Of a stretch of 64,000 bases of DNA, positions 43,475 to 52,514 are shown piece by piece. A model generated the notes under the pieces. That model was not told the DNA's origin and ran no database searches. It worked only from the letters and a program-made list of their open reading frames with translations. This stretch comes from Undibacterium sp049340185 (GTDB taxonomy: Bacteria; Pseudomonadota; Gammaproteobacteria; Burkholderiales; Burkholderiaceae_D), in contig NZ_JBMPPC010000009.1 of the NCBI RefSeq assembly GCF_049340185.1, forward strand, positions 62,001-126,000, in the 5' to 3' direction. Each line of letters opens with the position of its first letter. Position 1 is the first letter of the stretch. Both the position numbers and the translations under genes were made by a program.

Positions 43475-43945
43475 TTAGCCATACATTTTGCGCTTAGCTT
43501 CGAGTCGCTGTTGCGCATCTAAAGAGAGCGTGGCAGTTGGCCGGGCTAACAGTCGCGGTATCCCGATCGCGTCGCCTGTCTCAGTGCACCAGCCATAATC
43601 ACCTTGCCCGATGCTGGTCAGCGACGTTTGAATTTTCTTGAGCAGTTTGCGCTCGCGGTCACGGGCTCTTAATTCGAGTGTATGTTCTTCTTCCATGGTG
43701 GCACGATCTGCCGGATCTGGCACCAGCACGGTTTCTCGCAGGTGTTCCGTCGTTTCATTGATATTGTGTTGCAGCTCGGCCTCCATGTCCTTGAGCCGTC
43801 GGGCAAAAAAGGCGAGCTGCGTGCTGTTCATATAAGCATCGTCGCCCATGGCACGGATTTGCGCCTCGCTCGGAACAGCCGCCCTATCGTGAGCGGCGTT
43901 ATCAGCATCATCGGCGCCGTAAAAGGGGGATTGTTGATTGCGCAT
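43475..43945 (-). CDS. TraR/DksA-family protein lacking most zinc-finger cysteines
   Basis: 156 residues from ATG 43945, preceded by GGAG. The central coiled-coil region (about 60-110: FFARRLKDMEAELQHNINET, LELRARDRERKLLKKIQTSL) and the C-terminal globular segment GQGDYGWCTETGDAIGIPR and LLARPTATLSLDAQQRLEAK follow the DksA pattern. Of the four cysteines of the canonical C4 finger only the first remains (C-x-x-T ... S-x-x-A), as in zinc-independent DksA paralogues. It should bind the RNA polymerase secondary channel and modulate transcription with ppGpp. The frame is open to 44047, but that extension lacks DksA similarity. Confidence 0.85.
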   Translation of the reverse strand: MRNQQSPFYGADDADNAAHDRAAVPSEAQIRAMGDDAYMNSTQLAFFARRLKDMEAELQHNINETTEHLRETVLVPDPADRATMEEEHTLELRARDRERKLLKKIQTSLTSIGQGDYGWCTETGDAIGIPRLLARPTATLSLDAQQRLEAKRKMYG

Positions 43946-44107
43946 AGTGACTCCAGGGTGATCATTACAATATGAGCCAAGACGGATATGACGACTGTGC
44001 GCTAACGCACAAAAGAGAAATCGCCTTTCCGTCTCCGGTTCTTCCATGGTATTCAGTACAACCAGTCAAATGAGCAACTGGCGCATCAAATCAGCCTGGC
44101 AATTCGT

Positions 44108-44400
44108 GGCCAGCCTAAGGCAAAAACCAAGACCTCTCACCACAAAGGCACAGAGATACAGAGGGAAAGGCGAGAGAAAAAACAGAGTAAACGTCTCCAT
44201 GGAATATCAATATCAAAACCAATCCGCAGGCAGCACGCGCCTGCTGGCATGAAATACCTTGGAAAGCCGCGCCCAGCCTGCGCGTTCAATGCGGAAGGAC
44301 AACTAAAAACCCGTTAACCGATATTTCGTGGAACCGGCTTTTCCTCCTGCCTTTACCTTGATGTCTCTGTGCCTCTATGGTGAGAGGTCTTCGATTTTGC
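44108..44400. repeat. Dispersed modular intergenic repeat (copy C), with inverted ends
   Basis: Begins AAAAACCAAGACCTCTCACC with AAGGCACAGAG and ends with the reverse complement form (GTCTCTGTGCCTCTATGG, TGAGAGGTCTTCGATTTT). Two block X copies therefore face each other around a central block Y (AACCAATCCGCAGGC ... CTGGCATGAAATACC ... GCCTGCGCG). The rest of the 43946-44684 spacer contains no gene that I can support. Confidence 0.85.
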
Positions 44401-44684
44401 GCCAGTCCGGGATAAATACCGCCTGCACCTTTAATTCATCCCCATCACCCCCGCTGCGCTAATGACCTTAACACCAACTCGCGATCAGAGTTGCGCTGCC
44501 GACTAAAAAGATGCTCGTTTTACACGGTGTAACAGGGATTGCAAACGATTGTGATAAAAGCCCCTAAACCTAAAAATATTTCTGCACATCAAAATTCTCT
44601 TGGCTAGACTGAAGGTGAACTGATGCTTGTCTCACTTATTTCTATTGTCCATCGTCAAGTGTGGGTTCCTTTAGGAGAAAGATC

Positions 44685-47600
44685 TTGGACGCACCTCCCT
44701 TCCCACATAATGAATCTGAACGTATTGCGGCATTACACGCGCTGAATGTTCTTGATACCGGCCCCAAAGCCGAACTGGACGCGCTGGTCAAAGCCGCCTC
44801 ACTGGTGTGCGGGGTACCGATATCCCTGATTAGCCTGGTCGATACCGAAAAAGTGTGGCTGAAGGCCAACCTGGGCCTACCCGGTGTTTCTGAGGTTCCC
44901 CGGGATATGGCGTTTTGTTCCTTCGCGATTCTGGAAAATGGCATGCTTGAAATTCAGGACACCTTGCAAGATCATCGCTTTGCCGATAATCCGCTGGTGA
45001 TCAATGAGCCGCTCATTCGCTTTTATGCAGGCGCCCCGATCAGTATCGGAGACGGCCATCGCATCGGCACCTTATGCGTCCTGGACAAACAACCTCAACA
45101 TCTCAACGCACAGCAGCGCGAGATTCTGCTGAGCCTGGCAGATACGGCAGCGGCGATCCTCGAAGGACATCGCGACAAGCGGGCGCTGCTTGAGAAGGGG
45201 CAGCGGTTTGCCGATATTATCGAAAGCACGCACGTCGGCACCTGGGAAAAAAATTTCCAGACAGGCGCCATTAAATACAACGAGAGGTGGGCAGAAATCA
45301 CCGGCAGGACGCTGGCCGAATTAGGTGAGCTGAGCGCCCAAACCTGGGTCGACCTCACCCATCCGAGCGATAGAATATTGTCGCAGCTCGAGCTGGAAAA
45401 TCACTTTAACAATCGCGTCTACCGCTATGAATGCGAAGTTCGCTTGCGGCATAAAAACGGATCATGGATCTGGGTATTAGACAGTGGCAGAGTCATCAGC
45501 TGGACCTCCGAGGGCAAACCGGAATGGATGCTAGGCACGCTACTCGACATCACCGAACGCAAACATCAGGAAGAGAATCTTCGTAAAAGCCAATTGTTTC
45601 TGGACAGGACAGGCAAGTTGGCCGGTATCGGTGGATGGGAAGTCGATCTGATTACCAACGATATTTACTGGTCGGATGAAACCTGCCGCATTCATGGTGT
45701 GGCTGCCGGTTTTAAACCGACGATGGATGAAGCCATACGCTTCTATGCACCTGCCGCTCAGCCTGTCATATTGAGCGCCGTACAAAACGCCATCTTGAAG
45801 GGAAAAGGCTGGGATCTTGAATTGCCGTTTATCCGTGCCGATGGAAGTCCTATCTGGGTGCGCGCAGTAGGTACGGTGGAATTCGCAGATAAAAAACCGA
45901 TACGGCTATTCGGTGCTTTTCAGGACATCACTCAGCGAGTTGAAGAAAACCTGGCATTGCAAGCCGCGAATGACCGCACCACCCTCGCCACCGATAGCGG
46001 CGCAATCGGTATCTGGGAATACGATCTGATCAGCGGTACTGTGATATGGGACGCGTGGATGTACCGCCTATTCGGGCTGGTGCCCCGTAATGAAACGAGC
46101 ACGATTGAACTCTGGCTAAATCAGATCCATCCAGCCGATGTGAAAAAAATAGAATACGCAGCAAAGCAAGCGGTGCGCGGAGAAAATAATTTTGATACCG
46201 AATACCGGGTGATCTGGCCGGATGGCAGCCTGCACTATCTTAAAGGCTCGGCCATCGTTAAGCGTGACGCCGAGGGCACGGCGCTGCGCATGGTCGGCAC
46301 GGCCATCGACATCTCAGTCCCCAAAAAACTCGCACTGGAATTAGCTGAACAGCACGCCCTGCTGCACGTGACGCTCAAATCCATCGGCGACGCCGTCATC
46401 ACCACCGATTCTAAAGGGTATATCAACTGGCTCAATCCGGTCGCAGAGCGGATGACAGGATGGCTTGTCGATGAGGCAAAAGGTCGGTCGCTGACGCAGG
46501 TCTTCCACATCGTCAATGAAGAAACCCGCAAGCCCGCCGCCAATCCGATCACGGCCTGTCTGGCGCAAGAAAAAGTGGTTGGCCTGGCGACCAGAACGAT
46601 ACTCATCTCCCGCAACGGGACTGAGTACGGCGTTGAAGATTCTGCCGCTCCCATCCGTAATGAACGCGGCGAGGTACTCGGTGTAGTGCTGGTATTTCAT
46701 GACGTGACAGAGCAGCGCCGTCTCTCCGGCGAAATGAATTTCCGTGCCAGCCATGATCTGCTCACCGGTCTGGTCAACCGTGCAGAGTTTGAAGTCCGGC
46801 TGCGGCGGGTGCTGCAAATGGCACACAGCGATCACAGTCAGCATGCCCTGCTCTACATCGATCTTGATCAGTTCAAGCTGGTCAACGATGCCTGCGGACA
46901 TGCTGTTGGCGATCAGTTACTGCAACAGGTCGCCAAGCTATTTGCAGAAACTGCACGGACCCGCGATACCCTGGCACGACTGGGCGGCGATGAGTTTGCC
47001 ATCCTTCTGGAGCAGTGCTCCGTCGATCAGGCGCAACGGGTGGCGCAAAAAATATGTGACCGGATGGATGATTTCCGCTTCACGCATGACAACCGGCGTT
47101 TTCGTATCGGTGCCAGTATCGGTCTGGTCCCCGTCGACAGCCGCTGGCCCATTACAGAAGCGATTATGCAGGCCGCCGATACCTCATGCTACGCAGCGAA
47201 AGAGGCGGGACGAAATCGCGTACATGCCTGGTTTGATACCGATCTGGCGATGCGCGCCCGTCATGGCGAAATGCAATGGACAACACGGATAGAACAGGCA
47301 CTCGACGACAATCATTTCGTACTCTATGCACAAAAAATTATCGCCCTGAACGACCAGTCGCCGGGTTTGCATGCCGAAGTCTTGCTGAGGATGCGAGACA
47401 CGGACGGATCGCTGATCGGACCCGGTGCTTTTTTACCGGCAGCAGAACGTTTTCAGCTCGCGACACGGATCGACAAATGGGTGCTAAAGCACACCATCGC
47501 ATGGATGAAAACACTCACGTCCATCGATCACATCGGCAAACTCAGCGTCAACTTATCAGGCCAGTCAGTCGGTGACCGCGCCTTTCACCGCTGGGCAATT

Positions 47601-48047
47601 GATCTGCTCAAAGACACCGGATCGCGGATCTGTTCACGGCTATGTCTGGAGATTACCGAGACAGCCGCCGTCACCAATCTCTCGGATGCCGCGCTGTTTA
47701 TCGAGCAGATCCGGGAGATCGGCGTGCGCGTCGCCTTAGATGATTTCGGTGCCGGAGCATCGTCATTCGGCTATCTGAAAAAAATGCCTGTCGATTATTT
47801 AAAAATTGATGGTCAATTCGTCGTAGATGTCGTCACGGATCCTTTGGATGAAGCTGCAGTCAGATGCTTTGCCGACGTCGCCAAAGTAGTGGGCGTAAAA
47901 ACGGTCGCTGAATTTGTTGATCATCCGGCTGTACTGGCAAAACTACGGGAGATCGGGATTGATTTTGCGCAGGGATTTTTACTTCACAAACCTGCGCCAA
48001 TTGACGAGCTTGCCGTACACCAGAGCGAGATTCTAAGCATCGCCTGA
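44685..48047 (+). CDS. GAF-PAS-GGDEF-EAL cyclic di-GMP enzyme
   Basis: 1120 residues from TTG 44685, chosen because AGGAG lies seven bases before it. An N-terminal GAF domain (SERIAALHALNVLDT, then SLISLVDTEKVWLKA and IGTLCVLDKQP) spans about 10-165. Four PAS/PAC units follow to about residue 685 (for example HKNGSWIWVLDSGR and SLHYLKGSAIVKRDAEGT). The GGDEF domain has RLGGDEFAILLEQ (about 765) with an RxxD site (RTRD). The EAL domain has HAEVLLRM (EVL variant, about 893) and VALDDFGAGASSFGYL and VDYLKIDGQFV. Either cyclase or phosphodiesterase output is possible. No membrane segment, so it is probably a cytosolic sensor. Stands alone between two repeat-bearing spacers. Confidence 0.9.
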   Translation: MDAPPFPHNESERIAALHALNVLDTGPKAELDALVKAASLVCGVPISLISLVDTEKVWLKANLGLPGVSEVPRDMAFCSFAILENGMLEIQDTLQDHRFADNPLVINEPLIRFYAGAPISIGDGHRIGTLCVLDKQPQHLNAQQREILLSLADTAAAILEGHRDKRALLEKGQRFADIIESTHVGTWEKNFQTGAIKYNERWAEITGRTLAELGELSAQTWVDLTHPSDRILSQLELENHFNNRVYRYECEVRLRHKNGSWIWVLDSGRVISWTSEGKPEWMLGTLLDITERKHQEENLRKSQLFLDRTGKLAGIGGWEVDLITNDIYWSDETCRIHGVAAGFKPTMDEAIRFYAPAAQPVILSAVQNAILKGKGWDLELPFIRADGSPIWVRAVGTVEFADKKPIRLFGAFQDITQRVEENLALQAANDRTTLATDSGAIGIWEYDLISGTVIWDAWMYRLFGLVPRNETSTIELWLNQIHPADVKKIEYAAKQAVRGENNFDTEYRVIWPDGSLHYLKGSAIVKRDAEGTALRMVGTAIDISVPKKLALELAEQHALLHVTLKSIGDAVITTDSKGYINWLNPVAERMTGWLVDEAKGRSLTQVFHIVNEETRKPAANPITACLAQEKVVGLATRTILISRNGTEYGVEDSAAPIRNERGEVLGVVLVFHDVTEQRRLSGEMNFRASHDLLTGLVNRAEFEVRLRRVLQMAHSDHSQHALLYIDLDQFKLVNDACGHAVGDQLLQQVAKLFAETARTRDTLARLGGDEFAILLEQCSVDQAQRVAQKICDRMDDFRFTHDNRRFRIGASIGLVPVDSRWPITEAIMQAADTSCYAAKEAGRNRVHAWFDTDLAMRARHGEMQWTTRIEQALDDNHFVLYAQKIIALNDQSPGLHAEVLLRMRDTDGSLIGPGAFLPAAERFQLATRIDKWVLKHTIAWMKTLTSIDHIGKLSVNLSGQSVGDRAFHRWAIDLLKDTGSRICSRLCLEITETAAVTNLSDAALFIEQIREIGVRVALDDFGAGASSFGYLKKMPVDYLKIDGQFVVDVVTDPLDEAAVRCFADVAKVVGVKTVAEFVDHPAVLAKLREIGIDFAQGFLLHKPAPIDELAVHQSEILSIA

Positions 48048-48140
48048 ATACCAATCATGCAGGCGACATAGGAGAATATGTGATGAGCGGCGATGAGCAA
48101 AATCAGCGCTGCAAAAACCATAAAAAGGACATTTAAAAAA

Positions 48141-48385
48141 CGAATCCGCAAGCGTGATGCGCCTTCTGGCCTGAAATGCCTCTGAAAGCCGCACCCAGTC
48201 TGCGGATTCGATAGTGGGAATTTCTAATAATCCTTTCATCGATATTTCATGGAAGCTCTTATTCCGACTCCCACCGCTACTCCTGCCTTTCCTTGGTGTC
48301 TCTCTGGTGAGAGGTCCAGATTTTTTTGCGTAAGTCCGCCGGTGTAATTGTTCAATGTGGAGGTTTTTAGAAATCCTTTATTGGG
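48141..48385. repeat. Dispersed modular intergenic repeat (copy D)
   Basis: The 48048-48452 spacer has no gene. It holds block Y (CGAATCCGCAAGC ... GGCCTGAAATGCCTCTGAAAG ... GTCTGCGGATTCG, with terminal inverted repeats). An inverted block X follows (CTACTCCTGCC ... CTCTGGTGAGAGGTCCAG) and then the linker complement GTTCAATGTGGAGGTTTTTA. Confidence 0.85.
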
Positions 48386-48452
48386 GACTTAAAATCCTCT
48401 GTCAGGGAACATCAAGCCAGTGACATCTCCATCCGGATTCGCGATCCTTGTC

Positions 48453-50708
48453 TTACTTACCGAACTGATCCGCGTTGATGACCTCGTCAGGAAAAACAAT
48501 CCCGATCATTTCGCCAATCGCCGCAATCGACTTCTGCATGCGTTCAAACTTAGGCGGCACCACTAATTCTTCCTGAATTTCCAGGCCATATTTTTTCACC
48601 ACGTCGGCCTGCGACAATACATAACCGTAGGCGAGCAACTTGGGACGGCGAGCGGGCGAGGCCGGGACGACAACCACTTTCCAGAACAATGTTGGTACGG
48701 CAATCGCCACTCCGCCAACCTTGACGGACTTGATACTGTCATCAGTCAGCACCGGTCCGGCAAACAAGACCGCCTGACCGCCACCGGCTGTCACCTGTTT
48801 TTGCACGACGGATTCAAACTCACCCCAGATACCTTTCACACCGGCGTACATTGCTTGTTTGGTGAAGTTGTCTTTCGGGTTCTCCTGATTAAACGCCTCA
48901 TGCTGCGGTGTGCAATTAGTCCAGTGATAGCTGTCGGCATTGGCGAACGCGGTCTCTTCACCTTCGGCACCCCAGCAGTTATCTTCTCTGCGCACAATAT
49001 GGCCGCGATCTATACGCTTGCCGGGTCCGTAGATGTCTTTATCCTTCAATTGCAGTGCAGGAGGAACGCGCGGATCCACTGCCCAGTCCTCACCCCCCAG
49101 ATCCTGACGCTTGCGCTTGTCCTGCCGTGCTGCATCGGAGTAATCGACATTCGACGCTGTCCACATACACATACGAAATACCTGATTGAACGCCAGCGAA
49201 TAATGGTGGTAATGCAGGATCAGCGGATCATCCGCCGTCAGACCCGACACATCCACATCAGGCACGGCACGGTCCGTATCGGCATAGCTCTGATAATCCT
49301 TGACGCAATAGAGCTCGCTCAGGCGTGATGCCGCGATGACGGGTAGCGGTAAGGCAACACCGAGAAAGTGATCATCGTAACCAGTACGCGATGCATAATC
49401 CGGATCGAAAGTTTGTCTGGCCTCGGTCGCGACGGCACCCAAGGTGAATGCCCTATTGTTGATGTTGCTGCTGACATTGCTGGCGTTGTCGGTATCGGCT
49501 CCGGTACTGCCGTCATTGATATTATTCGCCGAATTTCCTGCTGCATACACATGTATCGTCACCGGACCGTTGAATGAAAATAGATTGTTTGCCATGGCAC
49601 TTCTTTCAGAGGAGGAAACAGCTTGAGAACTCGCGGTGTAGGCGACCAGAGGGTCTGTGGTGCTAGTCAGTAATCGCTCCAGCATCAGTCGCTGCGCGGA
49701 AGAGAGTCCGGATGACGCTGCGGACGCAGTCGTCAATGAGTTGGCAGATGAGTTAGCAGATGCGCTCGCATACAAAGCCCCGAGTCGCTTGATCACCGCA
49801 CTGATGCGCGCGCCTTCGTTGGCAACCCAGATGACATCATTCTCGCTATCGGCATCCTCATTAAAAGGCTGACCGCTACGGGTAATTACCTGATCATTGA
49901 CGATTTTCGGAATCCCCGCGTGATGGACGCCCAGTAACTCCCAATTGGCGTTGAATAAAGGGGATCCGGACGAGCCGGGCAAGGTATCCGTTTCGTAATG
50001 AAGAAAACCTTCAGACAAAATATCCACCAGACGATTATTGGTTACCGCAAACGTACGTGGCCCGCCATCAGGATGCTGGATGATATTGACAGGCATACCG
50101 GTCAGGGTCTTACCAGTAGCAACAATCAAGCGACACACACCGACATCAGCGAGATGCTCGCCATTGGTGCCGCTGTCGGACACGCCGACCAGCGCAAAAT
50201 CCAGCACAGGATCTGCAAAATAAAAACGTTCGACGTCAATCGTGAAATAAGTTCCGGCAGCGATACCACGCTCATCCTGGATATAACCAAAATTAGCCGC
50301 CGCCTGAAAAGCCTCCTCCTTGCGGGGAAAAACATGGTGGTTCGTCATCAGCAAACCCGGTGCCACCATAAAGCCAGTCGCAATCGCGCTGGGGCTGTAG
50401 CCATTACCCGGCAATCTGACAATCCGCGCCACGGGAGCCGCCGCCTTCAGCGCCAGATCGCCCGGCGCCACCATCGTAAAGTCCATCGTCGGCCCGATAA
50501 TCCGCTCTTGAAAACGCAAATTAACCCGGGCCGATTCACGCAAAGTATGTGCACGCACCTGATCAGCCGGGTCAGCCGCACCGATGCCGCTCTGGGAAAT
50601 TCTGGCAAGACCCGCCTCCCGCACCACCGTCCGCTCTCGCCACCGGCTTAACGCCGCCGCATTTGCCGAACGAACTGCTTGCGCTAAAGCATTATCAATA
50701 TCACCCAT
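48453..50708 (-). CDS. Trypsin-like protease fused to a DNA/RNA non-specific endonuclease (NUC1)
   Basis: 751 residues, no signal peptide. A V8/trypsin-like serine protease domain covers about residues 95-310: GLLMTNHHVFPRK (catalytic His about 124-125), DFALVGVSDSG (Asp) and DTLPGSSGSPLFN (Ser about 246). A linker with Ser/Ala- and Asn-rich low complexity (about 315-425) follows. The C-terminal endonuclease_NS domain has GKRIDRGHIVRRED (catalytic DRGH, about 566-570) and HWTNCTPQHEAFNQENPK (metal-binding Asn). Both active sites look intact. Proteins of this build may be proteolytically triggered nucleases in bacterial conflict or defence; that is inference. No immunity gene or partner is obvious. 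Flanked by repeats D and F. Confidence 0.88.
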   Translation of the reverse strand: MGDIDNALAQAVRSANAAALSRWRERTVVREAGLARISQSGIGAADPADQVRAHTLRESARVNLRFQERIIGPTMDFTMVAPGDLALKAAAPVARIVRLPGNGYSPSAIATGFMVAPGLLMTNHHVFPRKEEAFQAAANFGYIQDERGIAAGTYFTIDVERFYFADPVLDFALVGVSDSGTNGEHLADVGVCRLIVATGKTLTGMPVNIIQHPDGGPRTFAVTNNRLVDILSEGFLHYETDTLPGSSGSPLFNANWELLGVHHAGIPKIVNDQVITRSGQPFNEDADSENDVIWVANEGARISAVIKRLGALYASASANSSANSLTTASAASSGLSSAQRLMLERLLTSTTDPLVAYTASSQAVSSSERSAMANNLFSFNGPVTIHVYAAGNSANNINDGSTGADTDNASNVSSNINNRAFTLGAVATEARQTFDPDYASRTGYDDHFLGVALPLPVIAASRLSELYCVKDYQSYADTDRAVPDVDVSGLTADDPLILHYHHYSLAFNQVFRMCMWTASNVDYSDAARQDKRKRQDLGGEDWAVDPRVPPALQLKDKDIYGPGKRIDRGHIVRREDNCWGAEGEETAFANADSYHWTNCTPQHEAFNQENPKDNFTKQAMYAGVKGIWGEFESVVQKQVTAGGGQAVLFAGPVLTDDSIKSVKVGGVAIAVPTLFWKVVVVPASPARRPKLLAYGYVLSQADVVKKYGLEIQEELVVPPKFERMQKSIAAIGEMIGIVFPDEVINADQFGK

Positions 50709-50987
50709 CGCCAGTCTCCAATCAAGCTAGTTGGCCACTCTTTGACGCTATAGATTTACTGCCACAACATTGATGTCATTCCTTTGGTACTAAAAATATT
50801 CTAGACCACGGATGTGACAGTTCCATGGCAAATATCAGTGAATTTGTACGAAACTTGGTGGTTTTGTGCTGTAGAGAAATAGTAGGAAGGAACTTTGTTT
50901 GCATCTGACGTTCATAAAGACAATACTGATGCAATCAAAACACACAAGTTATACCCCCAAAATTGAAAGCCTAGTGTTTATGCGGAC

Positions 50988-51190
50988 TTGCAGCCAATAT
51001 CAGCCTGAAAGCCGCATGGGGATTGCGAAGTCAGTGATGGAAATTTCTAAAAATCACCACATTGAAAAATCGCATCGACGGTACTGATATAGAAATCAAG
51101 ACCTCTCACCACAGAGGCACAGAGCAAAGGCAGGACTAGCAAAAGTAAGGCTTACATCGACACTCGATTAAAGGTTTTTTAGAAGTCCTG
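50988..51190. repeat. Dispersed modular intergenic repeat (copy F)
   Basis: Within the 50709-51265 spacer. It has partial block Y (GCCTGAAAGCCGCATGGGGA), linker TTTCTAAAAATCACCACATT and TGAAAAATCGCATCGACGG, then block X (AAGACCTCTCACCACAGAGG, CACAGAG) ending GATTAAAGGTTTTTTAGAAG. No gene is supported in the spacer apart from the small protein at 51266. Confidence 0.85.
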
Positions 51191-51265
51191 GATGAATCTT
51201 TAGAGATATCTTTTTAGATCAACAGACCGCTTTATTTAACGCACGTCAAAACCGAAGGAGTCACC

Positions 51266-51442
51266 ATGAATCGTCAATCACTGATCATCAATTCCGTGCT
51301 GTGGGCAGGTGCCATCATCGCCTCCTCAATCGTCGGCGCACCGAGTCTGCTCTCCACCGTGCTGCTCCCTGCGCTGGCAATCATGTCGCTGATACTCACA
51401 GAGCGCACGTCAAAGACAGCAGCGACCTGCATGAACAAATAA
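51266..51442 (+). CDS. Small hydrophobic membrane protein (58 aa)
   Basis: ATG 51266 is preceded by a strong GAAGGAG Shine-Dalgarno at five bases, and the frame runs 58 codons to TAA. It has two hydrophobic stretches: LIINSVLWAGAIIASSIVG (about 6-24) and TVLLPALAIMSLILT (about 31-45), so it probably spans the membrane twice as a hairpin. The tail is polar with Lys and one Cys. I do not recognise a family. The reading frame lies between repeat F and the large palindromic repeat; upstream 51190-51265 may carry its promoter. Confidence 0.6.
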   Translation: MNRQSLIINSVLWAGAIIASSIVGAPSLLSTVLLPALAIMSLILTERTSKTAATCMNK

Positions 51443-51640
51443 AGCCTTATCAAAGACGCCGTTAAGCTCGCTGACCAATTACTCACCGGTCAGCGTAGCC
51501 TTGCACGATATGTCTGTTTAGATATGGCAGAGCTCAAACCAGACACGCAGTAACCGACAAAATGACTCGCCGAATTCTGAAGCTTAGGAGTGAGGCAGAT
51601 TTTGCCTGCCAGCATTTCACCATCAACGAAATCTAACCTA

Positions 51641-52422
51641 AACGGCACGCAACGCTATTGCCGTTGATTTACTTTTGAGGTTGCAGTTGCAGTTGCAGTT
51701 GCAGTTGATTTGTAACCCGCTGTGGCGCTGCCGTTTGAGCAGGTCAGAAAATGGAAAAAGAAGTGTCCGTTGTCTGAGCCGCAGGCGAGTTTCGGACACT
51801 TCCCATTTTTTGACCTGCTCAAACGGGAACCCGAAGGGCAGCGACTGTGCGGTCGCCTTCTTTTGCGTACTTTTCTTGGCGAAGCAAGAAAAGTACGTAG
51901 CCGCCGGTCTACCACCGGCCGGCAACCCAGGCAGACGACATCAGTAATTCAACGAAAATGGTGTGCACGGCGCACCCGACGATGAACGCAAACGGCACGC
52001 AACGCTATTGCCGTTGATTTGCTTTTGAAGTTGAAGTTGCAGTTGCAGTTGATTTGTAACCCGCTGTGGCGCTGCCGTTTGAGCAGGTTAGAAAATGGAA
52101 AAAGAAGTGTCCGTTGTCTGAGCCGCAGGCGAGTTTCGGACACTTCCCATTTTTTGACCTGCTCAAACGGGAACCCGAAGGGCAGCGACTGTGCGGTCGC
52201 CTTCTTTTGCGTACTTNNNNNNNNNNNNNNNNNNNNNNNNNNNNNNNNNNNNNNNNNNNNNNNNNNNNNNNNNNNNNNNNNNNNNNNNNNNNNNNNNNNN
52301 NNNNNNNTGCGTACTTTTCTTGGCGAAGCAAGAAAAGTACGTAGCCGCCGGTCTACCACCGGCCGGCAACCCAGGCAGACGGCATCAGTAATTCAGCGAA
52401 AAAACGGTGCGCACGGCGCACC
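51641..52422. repeat. Direct duplication of a palindrome-rich intergenic repeat, interrupted by an N gap
   Basis: Unit 1 (51641-51976) and unit 2 (51991-52422, including the gap) are near identical. Each carries a long imperfect palindrome (CCGTTTGAGCAGGTCAGAAA against TTTTTTGACCTGCTCAAACG) with a nested AAGTGTCCG/CGGACACTT pair. A perfect hairpin CGTACTTTTCTTG/CAAGAAAAGTACG and a GCCGGTGG-type hairpin follow. Unit 1 has four GTTGCA hexamers (51680-51703) where unit 2 has fewer. Open frames inside are artefacts. The wider 51443-52514 spacer holds no gene. Confidence 0.9.
52217..52307. other. Assembly gap (91 N)
   Basis: The sequence on both sides of the gap includes TGCGTACTT. Comparing the two repeat units, unit 2 is nine bases longer than expected, equal to that overlap. 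Either the gap is artificial (true join at TGCGTACTT) or further repeat copies are collapsed in it. Confidence 0.9.
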
Positions 52423-52514
52423 ATACGACTACAACCCGCTTTGGAGCGAGCAATGTATAAGAAAAATTTACTGCGGAAATGACGCTACTCGTGTCCAGTG
52501 TTAACGCTCTAGCT

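Noticed and set aside
51638..52504. Overlapping open frames on both strands across the duplicated repeat and N gap
   Set aside because: They follow the palindromic repeat, occur in both directions at once, run through N and lack start signals.
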